A stretch of 7,062 nt of DNA from Xanthobacteraceae bacterium (GCA_030039655.1 JASHVC010000214.1:1-7062), one strand, 5' to 3'. Positions 1 through 6,206 are shown, counted from the stretch's first letter. Notes: generated by a model from the letters alone, not told the origin. A program made the numbers and translations.

Positions 1-1085
1 CCGGGGCAAAAATGTCGAAGTCGAAGGGCAACGTGGTCGATCCGCTCGGCGTTATCGAGCAATACGGAGCGGATGCGCTGCGCTTCACGCTGGCGCGGGG
101 CGCTGCTCAGGGCCATGACATTAGGCTCGGGCCGCAGGACGTTGAGGGCAACCGCAACTTCGCCACCAAACTTTGGAACGCCGCGCGCTTTGCCGAGATC
201 AATGGCTGCGCGCGCGATCCGGATTTCGATCCACACCACGCCAAGGAGATGCTCAACCGCTGGATCATTCATGAGACCGCAAGGGCGGGCAGGGAGGTCA
301 GCGCGGCGCTGGACGCCTTCAAATTCAATGAAGCTGCTGCGGCCGTGTACCGCTTTGTCTGGAACGTCTACTGCGACTGGTATCTGGAGCTCGCGAAGCC
401 AGTCCTCACTGGAGCAGACGGAGCGGCCAAGAGCGAAACCCGCGCTGCAGCCGCGTGGGCTCTCGATGAGATTCTAAAACTGCTGCATCCTTTCATGCCA
501 TTCGTCACCGAGGAGCTGTGGCGGGTCACCGGCGAACACGGGCCGCAGCGCCACCACATGCTGGTGTTGGCCGCCTGGCCGTCTCATGACGGCCTCGATG
601 ACGAGGTTGCCGAAGGCGAAATCGGCTGGGTCATTGACTTGATTACGGCGATCCGCTCGGTACGCGCCGAAATGAATATCCCGGCCGCAACACAGCTGCC
701 TCTGGTGCTCGTGGAGGCGGCGCCGCAGACCGGCGTCCGGGCGCGCCACTGGGCGGAATTCATTCAGCGGCTGGCGCGGGTCTCCCAGATTTCTTTCGCC
801 GATGCGCCGCCGAAGGGCGCGCTGCAGATCGTGGTGCGCGGCGATGTGGCGGCATTGCCGCTTGCCGGCGTCATCGACCTCGCGGCCGAGCGCGCACGGC
901 TTGGCAAGGAGATGAGCAAATGCGACGCCGACATCGCGCGCGTCGATCAAAAGCTTGGTAATGCCGATTTTCTCAAACGGGCGCCAGAGGAAGTCGTGGA
1001 AGGCGAGCGTGAGAAGCGCGAGGAGGCGCTTGCGCGCAAAGCCAAAATCGCGGAGGCGCTGCAGCGCTTGGAAGCGTCAACGTGA
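1..1085 (+). CDS. valS: Valyl-tRNA synthetase, C-terminal part (5' truncated by window edge)
   Basis: Class I aminoacyl-tRNA synthetase that charges tRNA-Val with valine in the cytoplasm. The visible frame begins with G-A-K-M-S-K-S-K-G-N-V-V-D-P at base 3, the KMSKS loop of the catalytic domain. The Rossmann core with the HIGH motif and the editing domain must lie to the left of the window. The next residues (LRFTLA, then GNRNFATKLWNAARF) are typical ValS sequence. The anticodon-binding helical domain follows, including the stretch NVYCDWYLELAKP. The last ~70 residues are charged and helical (ERARLGKEM to ALQRLE), matching the C-terminal coiled-coil tRNA-binding arm of bacterial ValS, with its typical N-x-x-F-x-x-x-A-P-x-x-V-V signature. 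It ends with TGA at 1083-1085, nine bases before the next gene, so the two are probably co-transcribed. The methionine at 12 is internal, not a start. Identity is very secure. Confidence 0.97.
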   Translation, partial: GAKMSKSKGNVVDPLGVIEQYGADALRFTLARGAAQGHDIRLGPQDVEGNRNFATKLWNAARFAEINGCARDPDFDPHHAKEMLNRWIIHETARAGREVSAALDAFKFNEAAAAVYRFVWNVYCDWYLELAKPVLTGADGAAKSETRAAAAWALDEILKLLHPFMPFVTEELWRVTGEHGPQRHHMLVLAAWPSHDGLDDEVAEGEIGWVIDLITAIRSVRAEMNIPAATQLPLVLVEAAPQTGVRARHWAEFIQRLARVSQISFADAPPKGALQIVVRGDVAALPLAGVIDLAAERARLGKEMSKCDADIARVDQKLGNADFLKRAPEEVVEGEREKREEALARKAKIAEALQRLEAST

Positions 1086-1090
1086 GGTGA
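1084..1090 (+). promoter_or_regulatory. Ribosome binding site for the epimerase-like gene
   Basis: GAGGTGA lies four bases before a GTG at 1095 and overlaps the valS stop codon. It supports the GTG start. The ATG at 1090 is out of frame and meets a stop two codons later. The spacing is a little short but workable. Confidence 0.6.
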
Positions 1091-1094
1091 TGTT

Positions 1095-1811
1095 GTGAGA
1101 GTTTTTCTTGCGGGTGCGAGCGGAGCGATCGGCCGGCGGCTGACGCCGCTGCTGCTTGCCGCCGGCCACGAGGTCACCGGTACCACCCGCACAACGGCCA
1201 ACGCGCTCGAACTTGAATCAACCGGCGTTCGTGCTGCGATCGTCGACGTGTACAATGTCGAGGCGCTCAAGCGCGCGGTCAGCGCCGCGCGCCCGGAAGT
1301 CGTCATCCACCAATTGACTGACCTGCCCAGGGTCTTCGAAGAGACCGAGCTGGCTGCGGCCTATCCGCGCAACGCGCGCATCCGCACCGAAGGCACGCGA
1401 AACCTGATCGCTGCCGCGCAGGCGGCCGGGGCCAAGCGCTTCATCGTGCAGAGCGTGGCCTTTGCCTATGCCGACGGCCCTGAACCTCACGCCGAGACCG
1501 ATCCAATGAACCTTGCTGACGGCCCACGTGTCGTCACCGTGCGCGCAGCTGCCGACATGGAAGAGCAGGTGCTGGCGTCCGGCATAGAGCCTGTCGTGCT
1601 TCGCTACGGCTTGCTCTACGGGCCCGGCACTTGGACGGACGGCCCGGCGCGCAAGCCGCCGGTGCACGTCGATGCCGCCGCACAGGCCGCATTTTTGGCG
1701 CTCACCCAAGGCAACGGCATCTACAACATCGCCGATGACGAGGGCACTGTGTCGATCGAGAAGGCGCGCAACGAACTCGGCTTCGATCCCGCGTTCAGGC
1801 TACCCGAGTAG
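1095..1811 (+). CDS. NAD(P)-dependent epimerase/dehydratase-like protein (atypical extended SDR, compact)
   Basis: A 238-residue Rossmann-fold protein starting with GTG. The N-terminus [13 protein letters not shown] carries the dinucleotide-binding motif G7-x-x-G10-x-x-G13. D51 (AIVDV) sits where extended SDRs contact the adenine ring. R-T-E-G-T-R-N-L at 97-104 and R-F-I-V-Q-S at 115-120 are the usual helix and strand of the epimerase family, and [11 protein letters not shown] at 169-179 is the conserved post-catalytic segment. The catalytic Y-x-x-x-K is not visible: Y125 is followed at +4 by P129. Only about a dozen residues separate GPGT from the H191-V-D motif, where relatives of roughly 300 residues have a longer substrate-binding segment, so this is a compact version. 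Substrate and pathway are unknown; it may bind NAD(P) without classical SDR chemistry. It follows valS by nine bases and overlaps the convergent mpg gene at its 3' end. Confidence 0.85.
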   Translation: MRVFLAGASGAIGRRLTPLLLAAGHEVTGTTRTTANALELESTGVRAAIVDVYNVEALKRAVSAARPEVVIHQLTDLPRVFEETELAAAYPRNARIRTEGTRNLIAAAQAAGAKRFIVQSVAFAYADGPEPHAETDPMNLADGPRVVTVRAAADMEEQVLASGIEPVVLRYGLLYGPGTWTDGPARKPPVHVDAAAQAAFLALTQGNGIYNIADDEGTVSIEKARNELGFDPAFRLPE

Positions 1812-2391
1812 CATTCGCTGCAAACGGCTTACTGAGGAAGCGCGAATCCTTGAGGCCATAGCGCCACGGCTTGTCGACGGCCTTGGTGAGCCCAATCCGT
1901 GGTCCAGCGACGACCTCAACCGGAGTTGCACGTGCGAACAGCTGGAACGGCGGCGCGTTTAGCGGCGCGCCGTTATCATTGCCCGTAATTCGCAGAGCTT
2001 CGCAGAGTCGGCCCGGTCCGGAGCAAAGCAATCGCTCGTCGGTCATGCCGCGCCGCCGTCGCATGAGAGGTATCCCGGTGGTGGGTTCGATGGCGCGAAT
2101 CAGCACAGCGCTTGCCGAGCCCTTCGGCTCACAGACGAAGTTTAGGCACCAGTGGATGCCGTAGGAGCGATAGACATAGACGAAGCCCGGCGGGCCAAAC
2201 ATAACGGCATTGCGCGCCGTGGGCCCACGATAGCTGTGCGCGGCCGGGTCTGTGTGATGATACGCCTCGACTTCGACCAGCCGCCCCCCGACGCCATTGA
2301 CCAGGAGAATCGCCCCGATCAGGTCGGGCGCGACTTCGAGGACACTGCGGCTGAAAAAGGCGCGTGTGAGTGGTTTTCCTGGTTTTCCCAT
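1795..2391 (-). CDS. mpg: 3-methyladenine DNA glycosylase (AAG/MPG family)
   Basis: A 198-residue monofunctional purine DNA glycosylase of the AAG (Pur_DNA_glyco) family. It removes alkylated purines such as 3-methyladenine, starting base excision repair and leaving an abasic site. Comparison with human AAG places the key residues: E42 in V-E-V-E-A-Y is the water-activating glutamate (human E125), with Y44 (Y127) and H52 in AAHSYRG (H136). Y77 in R-S-Y-G-I-H-W is the DNA-intercalating tyrosine (Y162), N84 matches N169, and R99 in V-L-I-R-A-I-E-P matches R182. The C-terminal [17 protein letters not shown] block is also typical. Length fits bacterial members. The ATG at 2389-2391 gives a normal N-terminus but has no clear Shine-Dalgarno, and no in-frame ATG, GTG or TTG lies upstream before a stop. 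The last 17 bases overlap the end of the opposing epimerase-like gene. Confidence 0.95.
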   Translation of the reverse strand: MGKPGKPLTRAFFSRSVLEVAPDLIGAILLVNGVGGRLVEVEAYHHTDPAAHSYRGPTARNAVMFGPPGFVYVYRSYGIHWCLNFVCEPKGSASAVLIRAIEPTTGIPLMRRRRGMTDERLLCSGPGRLCEALRITGNDNGAPLNAPPFQLFARATPVEVVAGPRIGLTKAVDKPWRYGLKDSRFLSKPFAANATRVA

Positions 2392-2540
2392 GTACCGATT
2401 GTCGCAGCCCCGAGCCTTTTGGTGAATCCCGCGTTAGCGGGCATGCGACTCGAGTGTGAATCTGTGGCGGCGGGGACACAGCAGGAGAACATTTCGGTCT
2501 CGCTGACCACAGCAACCCCAGGGTGCCTATTTTTGGCCAT
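2319..2540 (-). CDS. Possible small upstream ORF overlapping the mpg start (doubtful)
   Basis: A 73-codon ORF starting with ATG at 2538-2540. A good Shine-Dalgarno, AAGGA, sits at 2546-2550 five bases upstream. It runs into the first 73 bases of mpg in a different frame. The product (start [20 protein letters not shown]) has no domain, signal peptide or membrane segment that I recognise. Its middle, R-M-P-A-N-A-G-F-T, resembles the nonsense translations of dispersed palindromic repeats seen in rhizobial genomes. mpg lacks its own clear ribosome site, so this ORF could feed ribosomes to mpg by termination-reinitiation, but it may equally be a chance ORF. Only the ribosome site and its position speak for it. 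Confidence 0.2.
   Translation of the reverse strand: MAKNRHPGVAVVSETEMFSCCVPAATDSHSSRMPANAGFTKRLGAATIGTWENQENHSHAPFSAAVSSKSRPT
2428..2441. repeat. Small palindrome, possible degenerate dispersed intergenic repeat
   Basis: CCCGC, loop GTTA, GCGGG form a perfect 5-bp stem. On the minus strand the surrounding sequence reads ATGCCCGCTAACGCGGGATT. This resembles the common intergenic palindromes of Bradyrhizobium-like genomes whose translation gives P-A-N-A-G-I. Assignment to a repeat family is from memory. Confidence 0.35.
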
Positions 2541-2609
2541 AGGATTCCTTGAAAGCGATGCCGCGCTCGCAGGGTGGAAAAACGCAAGCCGTTGCGGCGA
2601 CTCCGTTCA

Positions 2610-2628
2610 TAGAGCTGACCGGGCTCTA
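2610..2628. repeat. Inverted repeat upstream of ilvD
   Basis: TAGAGC (2610-2615) and GCTCTA (2623-2628) are perfect 6-base arms around the 7-base spacer TGACCGG. The element ends 49 bases before the ilvD ATG. It could be an operator for a dimeric regulator or a hairpin in the leader. No T-run follows, so it is not an intrinsic terminator. No leader peptide rich in Ile, Val or Leu codons is visible nearby, which argues against classical attenuation. Confidence 0.35.
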
Positions 2629-2668
2629 GAAACGGCAAGAACAGGGGCGACGGGCCCAGTTGGCCCAC

Positions 2669-2674
2669 AGGTGG
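2669..2674 (+). promoter_or_regulatory. Ribosome binding site for ilvD
   Basis: AGGTGG sits three bases before the ATG at 2678. It favours this ATG over an in-frame TTG at 2660, which would add six residues (MAHRWL) not typical of the family. A GC-rich inverted repeat (GGGCC/GGCCC, 2652-2666) lies just upstream. Confidence 0.5.
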
Positions 2675-2677
2675 TTG

Positions 2678-4402
2678 ATGGACGCTAAGACCAGTTTGAA
2701 ATCACGGCTGCCTAGTCGTCACGCGACTGAAGGCGCGGAGCGGGCGCCGCATCGCGCGTTCTATTACGCCATGGGCCTGACGACGGAGCAGATCCATCAG
2801 CCGTTCGTCGGCGTTGCGACCTGCTGGAATGAAGCGGCGCCTTGCAACATCGCGCTCATGCGTCAAGCGCAAGCGGTGAAGCAAGGCGTCGCGTCCGTAG
2901 GCGCGACGCCGCGCGAGTTCTGTACCATCACGGTCACTGACGGCATCGCCATGGGCCACGCCGGAATGAAATCCTCGCTGCCGTCACGCGAGGTTATCGC
3001 TGATTCGGTGGAGCTGACGGTCCGTGGCCATTCCTATGATGCCCTGATTGGCGTTGCGGGGTGCGACAAGTCGCAGCCCGGTATGATGATGGCGATGTGC
3101 CGTCTCAACGTGCCCGCGATCTACATCTACGGCGGCTCGATTCTGCCGGGCACCTTCAAGGGCAAGCCGGTCACCATCCAGGACGTTTACGAGGCGGTTG
3201 GTAGGCATTCCATCGGCGCCATGTCGGACGCGGATCTCGATACGCTTGAGCAGAACGCTTGCCCGTCAGCCGGCGCCTGTGGCGCGCAGTTCACCGCCAA
3301 CACGATGGCGACGATATCGGAAGCGATCGGCTTGGCGCTACCTTACTCGGCTGGCGCGCCGGCGCCTTACGAGATTCGCGACAAGTTCTGCATGCTGGCG
3401 GGCGAGATGATCATGGACTTGATCGTCAGCAAGCTTCGCCCGCGCGATATCGTCACCCGCAAGGCCTTGGAGAATGCTGCGGCGGTGGTGGCCGCGACTG
3501 GCGGCTCGACTAACGCGGCGCTGCATCTGCCCGCTATCGCTAACGAATGCGGAATCAAGTTCGATTTGTTTGACGTCGCCGAGGTCCTAAAAAGAACACC
3601 ATATATCGCGGATTTGAAACCTTCCGGCCGCTATGTCGCCAAAGACATGTTCGAAGCGGGCGGCGTTCCGTTGCTGATGAAGACGCTGCTCGACCATGGC
3701 TACCTCCACGGCGATTGCATCACCGTCACCGGCCGTACCATCGCGGAGAACCTGAAATCAGTGAAGTGGAACGTCGACCAAGATGTCGTGCGTCCGGCGG
3801 ACAATCCGATCCTGCCGACCGGCGGCGTCATTGGTCTTAAGGGAAATCTCGCACCCGAAGGAGCGATTGTTAAGGTTGCCGGCATGGAGCGCTTGCAATT
3901 CACAGGGCCGGCGCGCTGTTTTGACGGTGAAGAAGCCTGCTTCGAAGCGGTTAAGAATAAAAAGTACAGGGAAGGCGACGTGCTGGTCATCCGCTACGAG
4001 GGACCCAAGGGTGGTCCTGGCATGCGCGAAATGCTGGCGACTACGGCTGCCCTCTACGGACAAGGCATGGGCGGCAAGGTCGCATTAATCACCGATGGCC
4101 GTTTTTCCGGGGCCACCCGCGGCTTTTGTGTCGGCCATATCGGCCCCGAAGCTGCAGTAGGGGGGCCAATCGCCCACGTACGCGACGGCGATATCATCAA
4201 GCTGGATGGCGCGAAGGGAACGCTCGATGTCGAACTGACGGCGAGCGAGCTTGCCCAGCGCGCAAAGGAATGGAAGCCGCGGGGCGATGATTACACCTCC
4301 GGCTATTTGTGGAAATACGCCCAGCAGGTTGGCGCGGCACGCTACGGTGCCGTGACTCATCCTGGCGGCGCGGCCGAGAAGGCGTGCTATGCGGATATCT
4401 AA
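2678..4402 (+). CDS. ilvD: Dihydroxyacid dehydratase
   Basis: Converts 2,3-dihydroxy-isovalerate and 2,3-dihydroxy-3-methylvalerate to the 2-keto acids that give valine/leucine and isoleucine; cytoplasmic. The 574-residue length and the start MDAKTSLKSRLPSRHATEG fit alphaproteobacterial IlvD. Cluster cysteines are C56 (NEAAPCN), C129 (AGCDKS) and C201 (CPSAGACG). This three-cysteine pattern marks the oxygen-tolerant [2Fe-2S] DHAD type of plants and mycobacteria; E. coli IlvD, of about 616 residues, lacks the first of these. K131 in CDK is the expected carbamylated magnesium ligand, and D88 (TDGIAMGH) and D130 are also conserved. S477 in I-T-D-G-R-F-S-G is the catalytic base. The C-terminus HPGGAAEKACYADI is typical. 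The related sugar-acid dehydratases of the IlvD/Edd family are the alternative, but the match to IlvD is close throughout. The next gene starts inside its last 14 bases. Confidence 0.97.
   Translation: MDAKTSLKSRLPSRHATEGAERAPHRAFYYAMGLTTEQIHQPFVGVATCWNEAAPCNIALMRQAQAVKQGVASVGATPREFCTITVTDGIAMGHAGMKSSLPSREVIADSVELTVRGHSYDALIGVAGCDKSQPGMMMAMCRLNVPAIYIYGGSILPGTFKGKPVTIQDVYEAVGRHSIGAMSDADLDTLEQNACPSAGACGAQFTANTMATISEAIGLALPYSAGAPAPYEIRDKFCMLAGEMIMDLIVSKLRPRDIVTRKALENAAAVVAATGGSTNAALHLPAIANECGIKFDLFDVAEVLKRTPYIADLKPSGRYVAKDMFEAGGVPLLMKTLLDHGYLHGDCITVTGRTIAENLKSVKWNVDQDVVRPADNPILPTGGVIGLKGNLAPEGAIVKVAGMERLQFTGPARCFDGEEACFEAVKNKKYREGDVLVIRYEGPKGGPGMREMLATTAALYGQGMGGKVALITDGRFSGATRGFCVGHIGPEAAVGGPIAHVRDGDIIKLDGAKGTLDVELTASELAQRAKEWKPRGDDYTSGYLWKYAQQVGAARYGAVTHPGGAAEKACYADI
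4376..4382 (+). promoter_or_regulatory. Ribosome binding site of the ExoR-like gene, inside ilvD
   Basis: GAGAAGG lies six bases before the ATG at 4389 and within the coding end of ilvD. It decides the start: this Met begins a good signal peptide. The arrangement allows translational coupling. Confidence 0.65.
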
Positions 4403-5243
4403 GGCATCAGCGCGCATCGCAACGGGCGGAATCCTGGCTACTCTTGTGGGCGGCCTGTGCGTCGCATTCGGACTTGGCTTTAGTCCGCGTTCCGGGGCGC
4501 TGCTGCCGGCGGCGCTGGCTTTCGATGGTACCGCGGCCCCGAATACCGCCCTGCTCACGCCTAAGGATGGCTCACTTCCTGGCTTGGCGCCGGAGAGCAG
4601 CGAAAAGGCCAAGGAATTGTCAGCGTTGCAATACGCGGCGGATCAGGGCCAAGTGAACGCGCAATGGAAAATCGGCCGCATGCTGGCGGATGGCGACGGC
4701 GTTGCGCAGAATGACTTGCGCGCGTTCGAGTATTTCAGCCAGATCGCCAATTCCCATGCAGGAGAGCCGCCCGGCACGGCGCAAGCACATATCGTTGCTA
4801 ACGCTTTTGTTGCGCTCGGACGTTACTACCTAAAAGGTATTCCCAATTCGAGCGTCGAGCCCGATCCCAGCCGCGCGCATCAGATGTTCTTGTACGCTGC
4901 CTCGTATTTTGGCGACGCCGACGCGCAATATGAACTCGGCAAGCTCTATCTCGATGGCGCGCCAAGCGATGTGCATGAAGCGGCGCGTTGGTTACTGCTG
5001 GCGGCCAACAAAGGTCATTGCCGCGCCGAAGTAGCGCTCGGCGATATCTTGTTCCGCGGGCAGCAGGTGCCGCGGCAAGCCGCGCGCGGCCTGATGTGGC
5101 TTACGCTTGGCCGCGATTGCGTGGGCGCCGACCAGCCGTGGATCAAGCCGCTCTACGACGACGCTTTTCGTACCGCCAGTGACGACGAGCGCGCTATGGC
5201 GCTGGTTTATCTGCGGAACTGGATGAATGGGCGGCGGGACTAA
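4389..5243 (+). CDS. exoR: ExoR-like periplasmic Sel1-repeat protein
   Basis: A 284-residue exported protein. Residues 1-44 look like a Sec signal peptide: basic MRISKASAR, hydrophobic core about 10-30, and a possible signal peptidase I site after A-A-L-A44. C24 is not in a lipobox (G-G-L-C), so it is not an obvious lipoprotein. About four Sel1-like TPR helical repeats follow: 80-120 (G-R-M-L-A-D-G-D-G-V-A-Q-N-D), 135-175 (G-R-Y-Y-L-K-G-I-P-N-S), 176-209 (A-Q-Y-E-L-G-K-L-Y-L-D-G) and 210-245. Order and motifs (GDGVAxND, YYxxGIPxSxV, AASxFGxxDAQ, a late Cys-containing GLMWLTLGRDC) resemble S. meliloti ExoR from memory. That protein holds the sensor kinase ExoS in check and so represses exopolysaccharide synthesis. 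Function by homology is inference; other Sel1 proteins are possible. The start overlaps ilvD, with a Shine-Dalgarno inside ilvD. No exoS or chvI lies in view. Confidence 0.8.
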   Translation: MRISKASARIATGGILATLVGGLCVAFGLGFSPRSGALLPAALAFDGTAAPNTALLTPKDGSLPGLAPESSEKAKELSALQYAADQGQVNAQWKIGRMLADGDGVAQNDLRAFEYFSQIANSHAGEPPGTAQAHIVANAFVALGRYYLKGIPNSSVEPDPSRAHQMFLYAASYFGDADAQYELGKLYLDGAPSDVHEAARWLLLAANKGHCRAEVALGDILFRGQQVPRQAARGLMWLTLGRDCVGADQPWIKPLYDDAFRTASDDERAMALVYLRNWMNGRRD

Positions 5244-5298
5244 GCAAGACCCTCATCGCCAAAAGCAATAGCGGCGAAGCAATCCACAAGTTGGCGCG
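5244..5298. other. Short convergent intergenic gap between exoR-like gene and xthA
   Basis: Fifty-five bases between two stop codons. TCGCC (5256-5260) and GGCGA (5273-5277) can form a 5-bp stem with a long 12-base loop. No T-run follows on either strand, so I do not call a terminator although one would be expected here. Confidence 0.5.
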
Positions 5299-6090
5299 CT
5301 ATCTCGTTTCAACGTCCAAATCGATCCATACCGGCACGTGGTCCGACGGCTTCTCCCATGTGCGGACGTGGCGGTCGATGCCGACGGCGGCGAGTCGATC
5401 GGCAGCGGGCGGCGACAGCAGTACGTGATCGATGCGGATGCCGTTGTTTTTTTGCCAAGCGCCGGCTTGGTAGTCCCAAAATGTATAGAGGCCGGAATCG
5501 TCGCTGGTGGCACGCACCGCGTCGGTCAGGCCGAGATTGACCAGCGCGCGAAATTCGTCGCGCGTGGCCGGCAAGAATAGAGCGTCGCCCGTCCAGGCTT
5601 GCGGATTTTTTGCATCATCGGCGCTGGGAATCACGTTGTAATCGCCGGCGAGCACGAGCGGCTCTTCGTGCGCTAGCCGCTCCCGGGTGTAGGCCGACAA
5701 ACGCTTCATCCAGCCGATTTTGTAGGTGTATTTCTCAGTGTCCGGCGGATTGCCATTGGGCAAATAGATGCTCGCGACACGCACCACGCCGTGGCCGGCC
5801 GACACGGTCGCTTCGATGAAGCGCGCGTGGTCGTCGGAGTCGTCGCCTGGCAGCCCCATGGTAACTTCGTCGAACTTGAACTTTGAAAGAATGGCAACGC
5901 CGTTGAAGGTCTTCTGCCCGTGAACAGCGACGTTGTAACCAAGCCCTTCGAACTCCATGCGCGGAAACGCATCATCGACGCATTTCGTCTCCTGCAGGCA
6001 CACAATGTCAGGTTGGCGCTCGGCTAGCCATGTGCGAGCGGAATCGATGCGCTGCTTGATCGAGTTGACGTTCCAAGTGGCGATGCGCAC
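5299..6090 (-). CDS. xthA: Exodeoxyribonuclease III (AP endonuclease)
   Basis: A member of the exonuclease III / endonuclease-exonuclease-phosphatase superfamily. It cuts DNA 5' to abasic sites and has 3'-5' exonuclease and 3'-phosphatase activity in base excision repair. I choose the GTG at 6088-6090, giving 263 residues that begin MRIATWNVNSIKQR, the standard family N-terminus. A TTG at 6102 would add four residues (MVWT) not usual for the family. Active-site residues are all visible: N7 (TWNVNS), E34 (LQETK, metal ligand), Y109 (IYLPNG), D150 and N152 (AGDYNV), D221 (IRIDHVL) and the D250-H251 pair (SDHVPV). Length agrees with the ~268 residues of E. coli XthA. No strong Shine-Dalgarno precedes the GTG. 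It lies 116 bases downstream of erpA on the same strand, probably in one transcript, and converges with the exoR-like gene. Confidence 0.96.
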   Translation of the reverse strand: MRIATWNVNSIKQRIDSARTWLAERQPDIVCLQETKCVDDAFPRMEFEGLGYNVAVHGQKTFNGVAILSKFKFDEVTMGLPGDDSDDHARFIEATVSAGHGVVRVASIYLPNGNPPDTEKYTYKIGWMKRLSAYTRERLAHEEPLVLAGDYNVIPSADDAKNPQAWTGDALFLPATRDEFRALVNLGLTDAVRATSDDSGLYTFWDYQAGAWQKNNGIRIDHVLLSPPAADRLAAVGIDRHVRTWEKPSDHVPVWIDLDVETR

Positions 6091-6121
6091 GGTCCATACC
6101 AACGGTCTAAAACTGGGTCAT

Positions 6122-6137
6122 CATGCCCGCAGGCATG
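6122..6137. repeat. Perfect inverted repeat between erpA and xthA
   Basis: CATGCC (6122-6127), loop CGCA, GGCATG (6132-6137). A second hairpin, CAGGC/GCCTG (6130-6134 with 6141-6145), competes with it. On the transcribed minus strand no T-run directly follows, although TTTT occurs at 6113-6116. It could be a weak attenuator, an RNA-processing site or nothing. Confidence 0.3.
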
Positions 6138-6206
6138 GAAGCCTGACTCAAAACGATACCAAGCCAAACACGCAAAATAGCCAGGCGCAGCCCGGCGTCA
6201 CCAAAT

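Larger units (their letters stand above)
2392..2677. other. Divergent intergenic region between mpg and ilvD
   Basis: These 286 bases separate two divergently transcribed genes and should hold both promoters. I could not find a convincing -35/-10 pair for either gene. The region contains four short inverted repeats (2428-2441, 2526-2543, 2610-2628 and 2652-2666) and a possible small upstream ORF on the minus strand starting at 2540. No protein in any frame resembles a known family, although several frames stay open, as is common in GC-rich DNA. Confidence 0.6.

Noticed and set aside
73..477. Long open frame on the plus strand in another frame of valS
   Set aside because: It is fully covered by the strongly supported valS frame and has the Arg/Ser-rich composition of an out-of-frame reading of GC-rich DNA.
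2129..2668. 179-codon minus-strand frame across the mpg start and intergenic region
   Set aside because: It overlaps mpg in another frame, has no recognisable motif and a shadow-like composition; mpg with its complete active site is the real gene.
2660..2677. Upstream TTG start for ilvD
   Set aside because: It adds MAHRWL, which family members lack, and it sits in a hairpin. The ATG at 2678 has AGGTGG and gives the usual MDAKT start.
2152..2688. 178-codon plus-strand frame antisense to mpg running into ilvD
   Set aside because: It has no family resemblance, and its first part is antisense to conserved mpg sequence. Nothing marks a start site.
4389..4460. Lipoprotein signal for the ExoR-like protein
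   Set aside because: C24 is preceded by G-G-L, not a lipobox; a signal peptidase I site after A44 fits better.
5253..5280. Possible bidirectional terminator between the exoR-like gene and xthA
   Set aside because: The stem is only five base pairs with a 12-base loop, and no T-run follows on either strand.
6091..6102. TTG start for xthA four codons upstream
   Set aside because: The GTG at 6090 gives the canonical MRIATWN start; neither has a strong ribosome site.
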